NCBI GenBank assembly: GCA_951640195.1
Contig: OX621165.1
Coordinates: 2,542,001 to 2,606,000 of the forward strand
Direction: 5' to 3'
Origin: Porpolomopsis calyptriformis
Lineage: Eukaryota > Basidiomycota > Agaricomycetes > Agaricales > Hygrophoraceae
Length of the DNA: 64,000 nucleotides
Shown: one piece after another, positions 11,882 to 24,057 of the stretch
Layout: the number at the start of each line of letters is the position of its first letter
How positions within the stretch are numbered: position 1 is the first letter of the stretch
Notes under the pieces: generated by a model
The model's database searches: none
What the model saw: the letters and a program-made list of their open reading frames with translations, nothing else
What the model was told of the DNA's origin: nothing
Made by a program: the position numbers and the translations under genes

Positions 11882-14800
11882 ATGATGGACCCGTTCTTAC
11901 CGCCATCGTCCTCACCGTTGTCGTCACCTTCCCCAAACACAGCTTCATCTAATGATCATACACCCCCCAACCTCAGATCGAATTCTCTAGCTAGGAATTC
12001 TACTCCAGTTCTCCCATCTCCTCCCGTCGCAGAATCAGTTTCCTTTTCTCCACCCTCCGCTTCCCCACTCACCTTTCCATTCCGCCCACGCGGTCATACA
12101 ACTTCTACCCTCCGCAAATCTTACCCACTACCTGAACCTATATCTCGCGTGACATCGGATCCTACCCCATCCGGGATCGACCAACTCTCTTTCTCCTCCT
12201 TCCGTGATAACTCTCTTTCACCTCCTGAAGACCACCGTGAGCTCTGGTTCCTCTCAGGAAAACATCGCCCAGAGACGCCCCCACACGGCACCCCTTCGTC
12301 GTGGTGGAGTCGTACCGAAATAGTCCCGCGTCCATGGAAAGAATCACCCCGTCGCAAAAAGACCATTCCTTCAGAACAAACAGAAGCATGGCTGCAAACA
12401 CGGAACGTACGTTTTTTCCTTGACCTCGTCCGCAGCATTATTAATTTCACCGACTCTTACTTACTCGTTTCGGCGATCTTACGCCTTTTAGCGCGTAGCC
12501 AGCGCTGTGGTTTCCGTTCTCGGCCAAGCGGGTGATGTTGCCCATGAAGCACTCCTACTCTCGGTCGATGCTCTCCGTTTCGCACCCGTCATCGGACTTG
12601 CGGAGGCCGCCAGGACTTTACTCAACATATGGGATGCGTTACAGCTCGTTGATGTGCGTCTCGGTACTTTTAGCCTGATGCCGATCTAACTGATCATCCG
12701 ATCATTCTATAGATGAACCGTTTGGCGTGTCTGCGACTCACCGAGCGCTGCGCAGACATTCTCATGTCTGTCCGTGAGGAGATCGCAGATGCGGGTGATG
12801 ATGTGGGTGAGGAGCTCCGACACCCCCTCTCGAAACTCGTCGAGTACGTTCCTTTTCTTACCTACTAATTCCGTGACACTTACGCTATGTGCTTAGATCC
12901 TTTACGCAGGTGCATGTGTTTCTGCAAAAGCAGGTACACCGCCCCTTCATCAAGCGTTACCTCAGGCGCGACGAAATCCTCCAGCAGATTGCACAGTGCG
13001 ATATCAATCTTCGCGAGAGCCTCGAAATGTTCAGCGTAAGTGGCTTCCATCCTATGTTATATAACTCAAACCTGAACTATCAACACACCAGATTTCCATT
13101 CAAATCCGTATTTTGAAACAGGTCCAGAACGCTGAACTGCGCCGACAAGCAGAGACCCAAGCTCTCTTATCCTCCCTCATCGGATCAGGGTCGGCGATAC
13201 GCGATGGACATCAAAGCCAGTCGCTGCTCCTGTCCGGAGAAGGCCTCCCACCGTCCCCGGAGCCTAAACCTCTTCCTCCTCTACCGTTCTCTCTCACAAC
13301 TCCATCCACCACCGACATTACTGTTCCTACATCTCCCCAAACCACATCCCCAACTGACGTTTCTCCCGTCGCCTCTACCACTCTCTCCGCCACGTTCCCC
13401 ATAATTCCCATTCCGACGACCATACCTACGACACCCCACGAAATCCGGCACCACCTGCGGACGTTACACGCGTTGCAGAATGAGATTGACCTGGTGAGGG
13501 ATACTGCTGATTTAAGGCAGCTTATGAGAGTGGCGTTGGGGACGAGTAGTGACGCTGAGATGATTGAGGTATTGCAAGTTGGTAGGGAGGAGATGCCCGA
13601 GGCGATCAAGACGTTACAGAGGGCTTTGGAAAAGGAGGTCGGGAGTGGTGGTGGAAGCGATGGGAGGAAGGCGAGTGTGAGCACGCAGGTACAAACACAG
13701 GTGCAGGGTGGAGTTTCGGCAGGTGGGGATGCAGCAGGTGGGGGTGGAGGCGAGGGCGCAGTCGGTTTGGAGAGGAGGGGAACCATAGAAAGCCGTGACA
13801 GTGGGGGAAGTGGGAGTGGGAAGGATACGCTTGATAGAGAGTTTCTTGAAAATGGGATCGACGTGCTTAGGAGGATGAGTAAAGGGGCCGAGAGTTTACC
13901 CAGTTGGACTATCACGCGGTAAGTATTCTTTTCAAACCTTTCTTTTGATAATTGTGCGCTTATCTTGGCACTTAGGTATGAAGTTGACCGTGAAGAAAAG
14001 ATCGGTATCGGATTCTTCTCTGACGTTTATCGCGGGACTTGGCGTAACCATACTGTTGCTATCAAAGTGCTCGCTCCGGCCACGCCGCCGAATGTGTTTG
14101 TAAGGGAGGTGGAGATTTGGAAGACGTTGAGCCATGTGAACGTTCTCGGGCTGTACGGGGCGAGTAGTGCTGCTGGAGAACCCCCGTGGTTTTTCGTGAG
14201 TCCCTATTACAAGCACGGGAGTTTGGTAAAGTATTTGAAAGGGTTGGTGGCGGCAAATAACCGTGGTGGGGGTAGTAGTAGGAACAGGAGTGAGGGTGGG
14301 AGGAGTAGAAGTGCGGGTAGGAGTGAGAATGACAGAGAAGTGGACGGAGTTGACATGTTGAAGATGATGTATGAAGTTGCGAAGGGGATGGAGTATTTGC
14401 ATGGTAAGGGTGTGTTGCATGGGGATCTGAAGGTGTGTTTATAGGCCGTTTCTTTCCGTGTTTTAATTCCGATTGACTGGTGTGGCATTCAGGGTTCGAA
14501 TGTGCTCGTGGATGACAAATTGAGATGTGTGATTGCGGATTTTGGCCAGAGTGAACTGCGATCAGAGGCGTATCGTCTCAGTGGGACGGTTCCACCTCCT
14601 TGTTCGTACCTCTCTTGCTCTCTTATTTTCTGTCTACAATTTTAGACTTCCCTGATGTTGACATTCATACAGACGGAACCTTGCGCTGGCAAGCACCCGA
14701 GTTGATAACAGGGCAGAGCCAACTGACGACCGAGATGGATGTTTACGCTTACGCCATTTGTTGCATCGAGATATTGTCCATGGGATCGTTCTCGTGGCTA

Positions 14801-16609
14801 CAACTAGATGACGAGACTATTAAACGTTTTGTGCTCAGTGCGTTGTTTCCTCGCCCTCTCTTACCAACGCTGATTGTCCGCGTGAAGCGGATAACGCACG
14901 CCCTTTGATCCCGAAGACGCGAGTGAGCAGCGTAGCGTTGACGGATTTGTTGAGGATCTGTTGGCATCGGGACCCGTTGAAGCGCCCACCGTTTTCGAGG
15001 ATTGTGAGAGAAGTGAAGAGCCTGCGTTTACGTGTTGGCACCCCTGGTGCGAGTGTGGATGTGGACGAGGGAGGGACGATATCGCCCCGGATAGGGAGAA
15101 TGGGGTCGGAGATGGGTGGTGGGGCAAGGGAGAGTCCGGATATGAGACCTATGCCGTTGATGCTCTCGCCAACTGGGGCAGGTGCGACTTCTCGTGAGTA
15201 ATTGAATTCTTGAGGGCCGTTGTGCTGAGTGTTGATTGCCATTTTTGCATTTCGCGATAGCCGCGCTTTCTAGTCCCATGGTGTTGTCTGCCGGGTCGTC
15301 AGATGGGTCGTATAAGACGGCGGTGGGAGATTCCGAACCATCTTCACACGAACCGTATGTGCCTGAAGGGCATATTCAGACACTGACTGCACAGCCTGTA
15401 TATTTCACACCGTCGGGGGACCCCAGTCAAGCATCGTCGATCTTCACGATCCCCGAGGAGACTCCGAGCGGAAGTGGAAGCGATGAAGGTTTGATTGGAC
15501 TGCAACACTCGGGGTACGAATCACCCCCGCCAGTGAATGAATGGACAGCAGAGTTGAGAAGTGAGAGGAGGTATAGGATGCTCTTAACGCATGAGTTTCA
15601 CCCATCTTGTAAGTGTGCTTATTTGGGGGGATGTTGGAACAGTTTTTATGTTGACCAACTGATTGGGGCAGTGACATTGCCGCTGTGGACGCCCACACTG
15701 GTCTGCCTCGGCGACGTGGGGTATTTAACAAAACCAAGTGGGACGTTCGTGACGTTGTTTAGTGCGTTCAACCCGGCAGGTTCTTCGGAAGGAGCTATCA
15801 AGGGGATGCCTCCCGTGAGCGAGTACGGGAATATGATGCAAGGGCAACAAAAACAGGACAAGAGGAATATCGCGCAGAAGGGGTTTGATGCTATTTCTGG
15901 ATTTTTGACATTTAGGAGCAAAGGAAACGGGCCTATTTCGTATGTTATTCTCCTCTTCATTTCTGGATGGCTAATGTGATTGCTGTTGGGGATGTAGACA
16001 GAATGTGAGTCGGAGGTACTCGTTCCCCTTGAGGGCCGGTCATCGGGCGGCCTACTTGTGCACAGAGGCTACGGCGTACAACTATATTGAGAATTTGGAG
16101 GCTCCAAAGAAGTGGTTCAAAGCGAACGTTGATAAAATTTTGAAAGTGTACGGAGCGAAGCACGCTCTTCAGAAGGAGGATTTGTACTTGGGTGAGTGGT
16201 TTATATTTCACGTCTATGCAGGGTAATATTTATATCAACGCTGTTGGGGATAGTGATCGGAACGCTTAATGCGCTGGACTATGCATTCTTCGTGAGCCAT
16301 CAACATCCTGACGGCCAGGTCCATCCATTTCTCCACTCTACCTTCCACTGTACAGTCTTGAATGATTTTTCCTCTGCAGGTTCATTTCAACGTCTTCTCG
16401 TCACAGAAGACGGACCAGAATTGGGGGATGTTCACGACTGATACGGAATTCCCGCCTGAGCGAGGTGGACCGTCGTACCATGAGGAGGTGCCTGGATATG
16501 ATGACCGTTCGTCGGCGAGTAAGGTGTCGGTCATTGGGGGTGGGAAGCGTACCCTGCTCGTTGCGAAGTTGAGGTTTAAGCCTGACGTGTTGGAGCCCAC
16601 CTCGTTGTG
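11882..16609 (+). CDS. MLKL-like helical bundle plus TKL protein kinase
   Basis: Multi-exon gene from ATG 11882 (MMDPFLPPSSSP) to TGA 16607-16609. After a Ser/Pro-rich N-terminus (to about 12400), exons at about 12490-13130 encode amphipathic helices (ALRFAPVIGLAEAARTLLNI, CADILMSVREEI, VHVFLQKQVHRPFIKRYL) resembling the four-helix bundle of MLKL-type proteins. A low-complexity linker follows. The kinase domain begins near 13976: GIGFFSDVYRG glycine loop, VAIKVL lysine, HGDLKGSNVLVDD catalytic loop (HGD instead of HRD), ADFGQSE, and RWQAPELI. The C-terminal third (about 15270-16600) contains WTPTLVCLGDVGYLTKPSG and NVSRRYSFPLRAGH. I recall that region from other agaricomycete kinases, but its function is unknown. 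By analogy it is a signalling kinase with a membrane-acting bundle; that role is inference. Confidence 0.75.
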
Positions 16610-16999
16610 AGATCCAAAGCTTCATTCCGTCCTTCCCAAAGTTTTCTTTCTCTTTTTCTTTGCTTGAATTCTTGAATAGCTTCTCTCCCTCATGATTGCT
16701 TCATCTGCATCGATGATCATCCATTTACCCCACATAGTATATTTATGTACATAGATATCAGACGGACGTTTCGTGAAGAACTATGCTGGAATGGAATGTA
16801 CATACAAGCATTAGCACGTACAGTATATAAACACAGTTCTATACCAGGCATAACACAGCGGATACGTCATCGATCAACACTCGTATACTCGACAGTCATG
16901 GGCCCCTGTCAATAGAAGGTCGCTAGACTAGCCTGAAAGGTTGGCTTAGATTCTCCGATGCGGCGGGTTGCTAGAAGTTTTGTAGCTCAGGCTGAGATA
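16610..16999. other. Intergenic region
   Basis: Kinase 3' flank and spacer, AT-rich. No open frame with recognisable motif was seen on either strand, and a search for short C-terminal CAAX ORFs found none. Confidence 0.4.
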
Positions 17000-17215
17000 T
17001 AAGTAAGTTGATTTTGGAGAACCAACTGGCGAAGAGTGATTCACACTCCTGGCACAAAATGATCATGTCGCTAGATTGCAGAAGGGAGGTTTCGAACAAC
17101 CAGAATGACGGTGAAATGGTAGTAATATTCCATGCTTGCATTGGTTGTGGGCGCCAGTAAATTGCAAAAAAGCCTATAATGGGGTATTGGGACAGTCTAC
17201 CAGTGGGCATGGGGA
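17000..17215 (-). pseudogene. STE3 pheromone receptor relic (TM1-TM2 fragment)
   Basis: The reverse strand reads LSQYPIIGFFAIYWRPQPMQ, then NITTISPSFWLFETSLL. This aligns with receptor 1 (LPVIGFGSVIFVLIPLPRQI, NIATIALSFWLFGTCLT). DNA similarity is strong around CATTCTGGTTGTT and extends upstream into the CCCTTTTCCCC stretch before the start codon of receptor 1. After this the frame shifts: ARSVNHSSPV, matching ARNVENSAPVW of receptor 2, is found in another frame near 17035. No TM3-TM7 sequence follows. It is therefore a truncated, frameshifted copy on the strand opposite to the intact receptors. Confidence 0.75.
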
Positions 17216-17934
17216 AAAGGGTGCAAAGAACCTGGCGACCAAACCTCCTCTGGGCTGTACGCACTGGACTATTCAAGGAGTCACCCTCCTTGTCATCGCC
17301 CTTTATTCCTGGACAATCTCAACTGCCCGTTTATAGAACGGACGAGCCACTGTAGAGGCCGTGATTCATCGCTTGAACTTTGAATGTGCCATAACCGAAA
17401 TGTGGTCCAAATGTGTTTGGGAGCTGGATAGCTTCTCATGGTCTGAAACTGATCAGGGGATGACTGTTAATCAAGGGTTTGGAATCATTGGATCAGCAGG
17501 CGTGGGGACGAAAAGCGCAAGTTGCGGTACCTGTAAAACCAAATCTTCTTTTTCGGGGTGCTGCTGTGCTTTGGAAGTTTGATATATTAACCAGCATGAA
17601 TGGGATTCCCCGACCGGACATGCGCACTCGCACCGCTTCTCGGGGTAGATCTGAGATCAGGTACTTGGCGATAATATTACGTAATGCTAGAAGACTAACC
17701 ATGCTCGAGGATCAAGCGGACACCTACCATCACACTCGTACATCGTCTGTGATTTCACTTAGCGATGACTCGACCTTTTCTCGATTCTCTAAGGCAAGCA
17801 CATCTCTCATATCTCGCACAACATTAACGCGCGCTTAGAACACGAACAGGGAGATCAAACTGTATATCGTCGGATCGATCCATGGCGTAACATATAAAAA
17901 CTGGCTCTAATTGCGAATACTGAATCAGAGGGAC
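17216..17934. other. Intergenic region between receptor relic and PalI-like gene
   Basis: About 720 bases. Open frames such as 17361-17582 and 17479-17838 show no family motif. The short CCCALEV end at 17582 is not a CAAX box, because four residues follow the last cysteine. Confidence 0.4.
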
Positions 17935-18764
17935 ATGTCAACCACACTCTCAGGTGAATGCAGTGGGTGTCCAGGAAATCCTTTCCTCCTCCCTGCTGCG
18001 GTGCTCCTTGTCTTGACCTGTATAAGCCACCCCGTGAATCATATGTATGTTCTATTATTCCGGTATACCCCGCCATCCTAATTGACCAACTTTTTCTGCC
18101 AGCTATCCATTTCTCTCAGTCAATGTCACCAATTCGACTTTGTATGGTAACGGCACTTTCTCCTTCGGTGCCCTTGGGTATTGCTTCTCAAATGCGAGCT
18201 CATCTACCGGGTATGCTTTTTTTCATTTATTTGTCCCGCATACTGTCAACAGAACCTCTCGGTCTCATAGCTCTTTCTGTTCACACACTCACGCTGGGTA
18301 TGATATCACCGGTATTATCTCTGCAGCAACGGGCACCCATTATGCAGATTCCACGCTGAATGGCCTCACACGCGCTCTGGCCTTGCATCCACTAGCCACA
18401 AGCCTGACATTCATTGCCCTCCTTATATCCATTGGCAGCATTCGTTATGCACGCTTTGTGGCTGGTTTTACGTGGCTTATTATGTTGGTTGTCGTCATCA
18501 TCGACTTCCACTTGTTTGTGACTGTGAGAGTGCGTCCACCTTCGTTTCTTCATTGATTCCATTGATTTTTGACACTCTTGGTTCATATAGAACCACGTTA
18601 ACAGGAATGATTTCGGTGCTCGTGCCGAATATGATGATGCACTGTGGCTGACACTTGCAGCCTTCATTTCACTGTTTTTGTCACTCGGGGTCAAACGTAA
18701 AAATGACAATAGTGACGATAGTGACAATAGTGACAATAGCTGTGGCTTCGACATTAGCTTTTAG
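17935..18764 (+). CDS. PalI/SUR7-like membrane protein, copy 1
   Basis: Start ATG 17935, stop TAG 18762-18764, with introns near 18049-18100, 18210-18268 and 18532-18590. The protein has an N-terminal hydrophobic segment, then the ectodomain motif FSFGALGYC, and then GYDITGIISAATGTHYADS followed by hydrophobic segments LATSLTFIALLISI, FTWLIMLVVVIIDF and LTLAAFISLFLSL. Four membrane segments with a GALGYC-type loop fit the PalI/Rim9/SUR7 group, which acts in ambient-pH sensing or cell-cortex organisation. Copy 2 at 29.5 kb is clearly homologous. This copy ends in an Asp/Ser-rich repeat (DNSDDSDNSDNS) instead of the Cys/Arg-rich tail of copy 2. The N-terminal exon matches copy 2 poorly. Confidence 0.7.
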
Positions 18765-19381
18765 TAATCAGGCCGAGTCGTAACCCTTGTAATAACCAAG
18801 CAATAGCTGATGTTGTTATGCAGTCACTTGAACTTGAGTGCAGCGAGCAGTTATTCAGCCCCACTGAGTAATTTTGCAGTTGCAAAGGTTTGGGTGTAGA
18901 TGGTGCGGGTAATTCAACTCCTCTACTATAAAATGGCTGGACAAATTGGGCAGCCAAATCGGCGTTTAGGACAAGTTCTAGATGCACAGTAGATGTTCGT
19001 GATCCAAACCTGGAGAGAATGTGCAAATTATCCGAAGCTGGGATAAACCACATGAACATCGATGTCCTATGGAGGCTCATCTGTGGCAGGGAGCCATTGT
19101 GGACATCTGCTGGTGAGTGATTCAATGAGATATCAAAGACAGCAAGCACTGAAGGCGCTAAGTGGATCTGGAGACAGCCGATACTCTTTTTCGACCGTGT
19201 AAGCTTTCTGGTAACATGAGCCAATGCAGCTGAAAAAACGATTAGGCAAGTTCAGTCCAACTGGACGGTGTTGGCGATTGCGATGAGAGCAATGCAATTG
19301 GTATGAAATATTTAATTGCGACGCACGTGAATTCACAAGACAGAAGACACGAAAATTGGGTGGTAAAGATACCTGTGTTTG
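18765..19381 (-). other. Possible hypothetical exon, no gene assigned
   Basis: The reverse strand is open from 19224 to 18754 (156 codons) but has no ATG at its beginning; the first internal one is at MSLHRTSMF. Segments such as VFDISLNHSPADVHNGSLPQ look protein-like. I do not recognise the family, and no upstream exon is convincing. It overlaps the end of the PalI-like gene by a few bases. Confidence 0.25.
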
Positions 19382-22300
19382 CTAATCTTTCCTTCTCGAT
19401 TTCCCACCGGCTTGCCCAACTCCATCCTCGTCATCAACTTCACCTCGAGCCCTCTTCAATGAGGTGGCCAATGATGACAGAACTGATGGGGTAGAGTCGC
19501 ATGTGGCAAGAGATGCGATTAGCGGACCGTGTTTCAGGGTGGCAAGGGGGTAGTCATCCTCAAGTAATGCGGCTTTGATTTCTTCTGATGATTTGGAGTC
19601 AATGTTGGCATCTGGTGGGTATGCGGCAATCACACGTAAAATATTATAGTGGGCACCAGTGAAACAATCCTTGGCATTGTTAATTGCTGCAAGCATATCT
19701 TGGACCTCCTTCGGTGCAGTTTTACGCCTCTGTAAATGAGTAGTTAGCGGATCGCGCAGAGGGAGAGCACGGTGCATATACAAGACTGGCATAGAAGTTA
19801 TTGGGATTGAGTGATCGAATAGCTTTGGCTGTGACTTTTGCTTCAAGAGTGTCAATGTTCCCCTCCAGATAACATTTGGCTTGTATAAGCAGGAGCAACA
19901 ATCGCCTATCCTTGAGCAGCAACCAAGTCATGAGGTCGGGACCCATATGCCTTCCAGGGAGGCACCACCCGGTCGGGATCGACTTGATCCATTCCTGTAC
20001 ATCCTTCGGATCCTTGGCGCAGTGGGCAACTCCCGCAGCTGGTAACACGGGCTCTCCATTGACAATGTCAAAGGCCTCAAGGGAGTCACTGTCCTTTGGG
20101 CTCACAATCCAAGCCTCTTGACTCGCCCATGCCGGTGTCTTTCCGTGAAACTTGAAGACTTCATCCAAGCGAGCACCCCGCTGGAAGAGCCTTGTACAGG
20201 CCAATATGACAGCCTCTTCAAACGCCAACCCCTTTGATCGCATGCGCACTCGGATATCAGGCTCAAGCGTAAGTCCTTGAGTTACGAAATGGCGGACAAT
20301 GCCCACAAGAGCCATCGGCTCTTCGACAATAACGTCGTCTCCTTCACCCATGAACCGAGCGATACCATACTCAACGAGGTCTCGCCGATCTTTGTACCAC
20401 ATAGGATACTCTCCTCGAGTCATATAAGTATATATGCTAGTCGAGAGTTCGTCTAGCAAAGGCCGGTCTATACGATGATCAGCTGAAACACAAGACAATA
20501 AAGTCTGGAAGAGACAGACCTCGATCAAGTTTCTCCCATGGAAAACCCTGTACCTGGGGAGGTTGGACTCCAGGTTCAGCCGCCAAAAGCACGTCGTCAC
20601 CATCGATTGGAGTGAATTCAGTGAACGTGAACATACCCATCAAGCAACTTGTGAGGAGAACTCGGACCATCCATTGTCCAAGTTCCCTGCAGGAGTTCTT
20701 CAAGAAATCTAGCCGTGAAACGGTGTCTGCACAAATATGGATCAGTTTTGGTTCAAATGTCCACTGACATCACCTACCGGCCGCGTAACCACTCGTACAT
20801 TCTAGTGGTGAGGGAGATGCCAGATTTCGAAGAAAGAAAGGTCAGAGGTAGATAGCGGGATACGTATGACTTCTGGATGTCTCGATTCATAAAGTCACCC
20901 GTGCTGTGGATCACCTTCCACATGAAAGTGGCCGGGTCTTTGCCTGTACCCAACATCAAGACAGTTTTGAAGAGGTTCAAGGAAAATCCAGTGCCCGAGA
21001 CGATAAACTTGATAGCTGGACTGGCAGAGGATGCCCAAGCGCGAATAATTGGACGGAGAACAGGACGAGGGGTCGCGGCGTTCGCGTCGGCAAAAGCGCG
21101 CACGTACAGTTCACCTGCTACCTGAGCTTCATCTAGTACTTGAAAGAAGGTGTCACGTTTAGGATCAAATGCTGAACCCAGGACTGTTGTCGGCCCAAGC
21201 TTATCCAATAATTCGTTCAGGATTTCTGTGGATGCCCCCACTAAACAGGAGTTCATGAGGGCCAAAAATGGATGTTGATCGTCAATGAGAACAAGGTGGA
21301 GTATCTGGAATAGCAGCCAATCGTGCTTGATATTGTCGGGCAGGTGGCCTTGATTTTCGGCCATGGCTACTTCGATGAAAGTGCGGAAAACAATCCAGCG
21401 CGCCAACAGGACCTTGAATATCCGATTGAAGACAATTTCCTCATTGCTATCATTAGCGTCCTGAATATCCTTTGCCTCGCGATCTTTGAAGATATCTTTG
21501 ATCCAGCCTCGAGTGGTCCGCATTCTACCAATCATTAATTCTAGATCTCGAACACCGATCCCATTAGTATCCTGCGCGGCGACAAAGTAGAATCCCCAAT
21601 GACGGCAGAGTCCCTCGAAGAGAAGTCGGGTCTTCCCCGCACCCGACGTATTACAAAGAATACTGGATTTAGCGTCAACACCGTCGATAAACTGGCACTG
21701 AATAGATCTCACCTATGTTTCTCCGCCTGAAATAGATTTTCAACACCAGGATTTGAGTTGTTGCCAAGATCGTGCAACAGGAGGTTGGGTCTGTTATCTC
21801 CAGTACTCGGAATGGCTAGCCTACGGAAGAACAGATTAGTTTTTTCATCAACAGTCTCTGGCGGCTTCCAGACAGGGAGACGAGATTTGAAGAGAAACTC
21901 TTTGATCTTGGGACGAAGCCTCTCGATAAAGGCGGCGATGGATGCTTTCACAGTGGCGTCATCTAAGTATACTGGACGCCACCTAGATTCTGGGATGACG
22001 TTGACATTAGGAAGGTTGGCACCAGTGGTCGGACAAGTGTGAAACTCAGCTATAGAGCATGCGGTTAGTAGAGCGACGGTGAGTATTGAGGTGGTTACTT
22101 ACGTCGGTTGCGAATCTCGGCGTACTGCCCACTATGGTGAGCCTTCTCCAAATCGTCTCTGATTTCTTGATTCGATGCTAAGAATTCCTCGCACACCATC
22201 GTGTCCTTGAATGTTGGATCGATGGGCCATTGTGTATTGGCATATGCTCTTGCACACCCGTTTATCACGTTTGAGAGGATTTGAGCTGCTTGCGAATGAA

Positions 22301-22382
22301 AGCGCAAGTTCGGAAGGTAGTCAACGTCGTCATCCAGCTGGGCGTGAATATTAGGGGCAAGGTCAATTGAGTCGGTGCTCAT
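19382..22382 (-). CDS. P-loop NTPase of an expanded basidiomycete family
   Basis: Reverse-strand gene, ATG 22382 (MSTDSIDLAPNI), stop TAG 19382-19384, with several short introns. One removes about 19733-19789 and joins SLNPNNFYAS to RRKTAPKEV. The Walker A motif is NTSGAGKTRLLFEGL, followed by CRHWGFYFVAA. Downstream LLFQILHLVLIDD could supply Walker B, and KFIVSGTGFSLNL looks like a sensor strand. The C-terminal part is helical and ends in a basic KR/RRKD tail. I recall similar proteins as large, lineage-expanded agaricomycete families, some linked to Crinkler-type effectors. That link is an impression, not a demonstration. The biochemical role is unknown. Confidence 0.7.
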
Positions 22383-22469
22383 AGCGCGACAGTAATTGAA
22401 CGCTGTCCGCTGTCGCCGACTCGCGTCATGACGTGCTACTTCAGTGAAAGATCCGCTGATATTTAGCGG

Positions 22470-22568
22470 ATTTACTTCCCAATGTAAATTCCGACTACAA
22501 AGGACTAACCCGACTAAATCGTGTCGCCAAAATCGACATTTAGTCGTCCATCAGTCATTCCCGACTTT
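22470..22568. promoter_or_regulatory. Cluster of CCGACT-type motifs upstream of the NTPase gene
   Basis: In about 100 bases upstream of the NTPase start (and beyond the thioesterase stop) the words CCGACTA, CCCGACTAAA, TCGACATTTAGTCG and CCGACTT recur at least six times in both orientations. The stretch lies where the NTPase promoter should be. A binding-site cluster is inference from the repetition alone. Confidence 0.3.
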
Positions 22569-24042
22569 TTACCGACTACAATCCGACTTTTCGTTTTTAC
22601 TCAACCCCCACGCAGCCTCCGACACACCCCTCCTCACCCCATCCAGTATCTCCATATTCACCCGCCGCTTCTCCTCCACTACACCCCCCATCGCGTCCTC
22701 CCACCACCGTTCAGTTTCAGGCATGTCACGCCAACCGCCACGTAGGAACGCAGCGAGGGGCTTCATACTTCCTGGTGTGGCGTTTAAGATAGACCTGACG
22801 CTTGTCCAGTGCGGTGGTAGGTTTTTGTGCGAATATGAATCGCTCGAACCAGCTTCAGACGATGGTGGAGTGGAGTACCCATTCGATGCAAAGACTACGG
22901 CAGGAGGCACAGTGATCCGTCCGTGTTTGAAACACAGCTGGGAGATGGAGATGCAATGGAGAGTAGTCCTACCGTCGTCCTCGGAGCCGTGTGCAAGGTG
23001 AGCCGTGAGGGATCTTAGTGCGTCTTCTGTACTTGCGGCAGCGGCGGTGGAAGCAGGTGTGAAAACCCCATCAGATGCCGAGCTTGTGTGCACCGGAGCG
23101 TTGTACATTAATATTGTGGAGCCAGGTGTCCCCGGGCCCGAGTCTCCCGCAGATTGCTGGGCCTGCCTCTTGGGTGGTTTCCTCGTTTTTGAGTGGGTAA
23201 TAACACGAGCAATAAGGAATAGCTTTGTGGAAGCTTCAATTTGCATGTATCCATAATGGAATGAAAGGGTCACTTTACCCATTTGTTATCCCATCCGACG
23301 GTGCAGAGTTGTACTTCGTATGGTGCAAACATGGGTATTTCTCGGATAAAGGTGTAATGCGTCGCTTCGTGGATTTGTGTCATTAGCCACATTTGGAGGG
23401 TACACATTAATCATACCTGCCAATGCTAACCATCCGCCCGCACGGAAAAAGAAGGGGAAAGAGGCAACGGATGCCTTAAGACGTGCGGCATCAAGAGTCT
23501 AGAAACAAAATGAAAGATCTCTAGTTTGTACCCAATATCGAAAAATCTAACGCTGACCTTTGCGTAACTCGAGTTGCTTAGATGACCCATGAAATCGCAA
23601 TCATCAATACCTTGAATAGGACATGTTTCAATCGAAAGCCGAGCAAGAACCAGAGTACGCACTAGCCCAAGTTTTATACACCGTAACATGCTCAAGCGGG
23701 TTTGCTCCAATCGGAGCTATTGACTCGAACCATCGTGCCTTCTCTATCGCCCAGACAGAGCGTGGCTTAAGAAGCAGAGAGAGTCGGAGGAGGTAATACT
23801 GGAAGCGCCTAACAAACGCTGGGCGAAATATACGAACTTGGACTCATTAGAGAACGAGAGTAAACTGAACCACTTGGATTGAACATACTATGCCATGCGA
23901 ATGGTAACGAGCGGAAATTGATGAGAAGTAAAATCCAGAAAAGAAGTTTGTACACGCCAGCAGTGTGCGTGAATCGGAAGAGGGCCGATGATATCAAGCG
24001 TAGATTACGAGTGGCAGAGAGCGAGCTCAAGGTCGTAGACAT
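22569..24042 (-). CDS. THEM6-like thioesterase superfamily protein
   Basis: Reverse-strand gene, ATG 24042 (MSTTLSSLSATRNLRLISS), stop TAA 22569-22571. After splicing it reads FWILLLINFRSLPFAWHIQ (membrane anchor), then RSVWAIEKARWFESIAPIG, VTVYKTWASIDDCDFMGHLS, NSSYAKTLDAARLK, THYTFIREIPMFAPYEVQ, CTVGWDNKW and LFLIARVITHSKTRKPPKRQ. The DxxxxMGHLSNSSYAK segment is the D-x-N/G-H-hotdog signature of 4HBT/THEM6-like acyl thioesterases. The end of the hotdog fold is followed by a Pro/Ser-rich linker and a basic C-terminal region with PPHWTSVRSIL. It likely hydrolyses or binds acyl thioesters at a membrane; substrate unknown. Confidence 0.75.
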
Positions 24043-24057
24043 CGCCTGCTGCGGTGG

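Noticed and set aside
13211..13915. Long reverse-strand ORF of 234 codons
   Set aside because: It is the mirror image of the low-complexity linker in the kinase gene, has no domain, and lies antisense to a coding exon.
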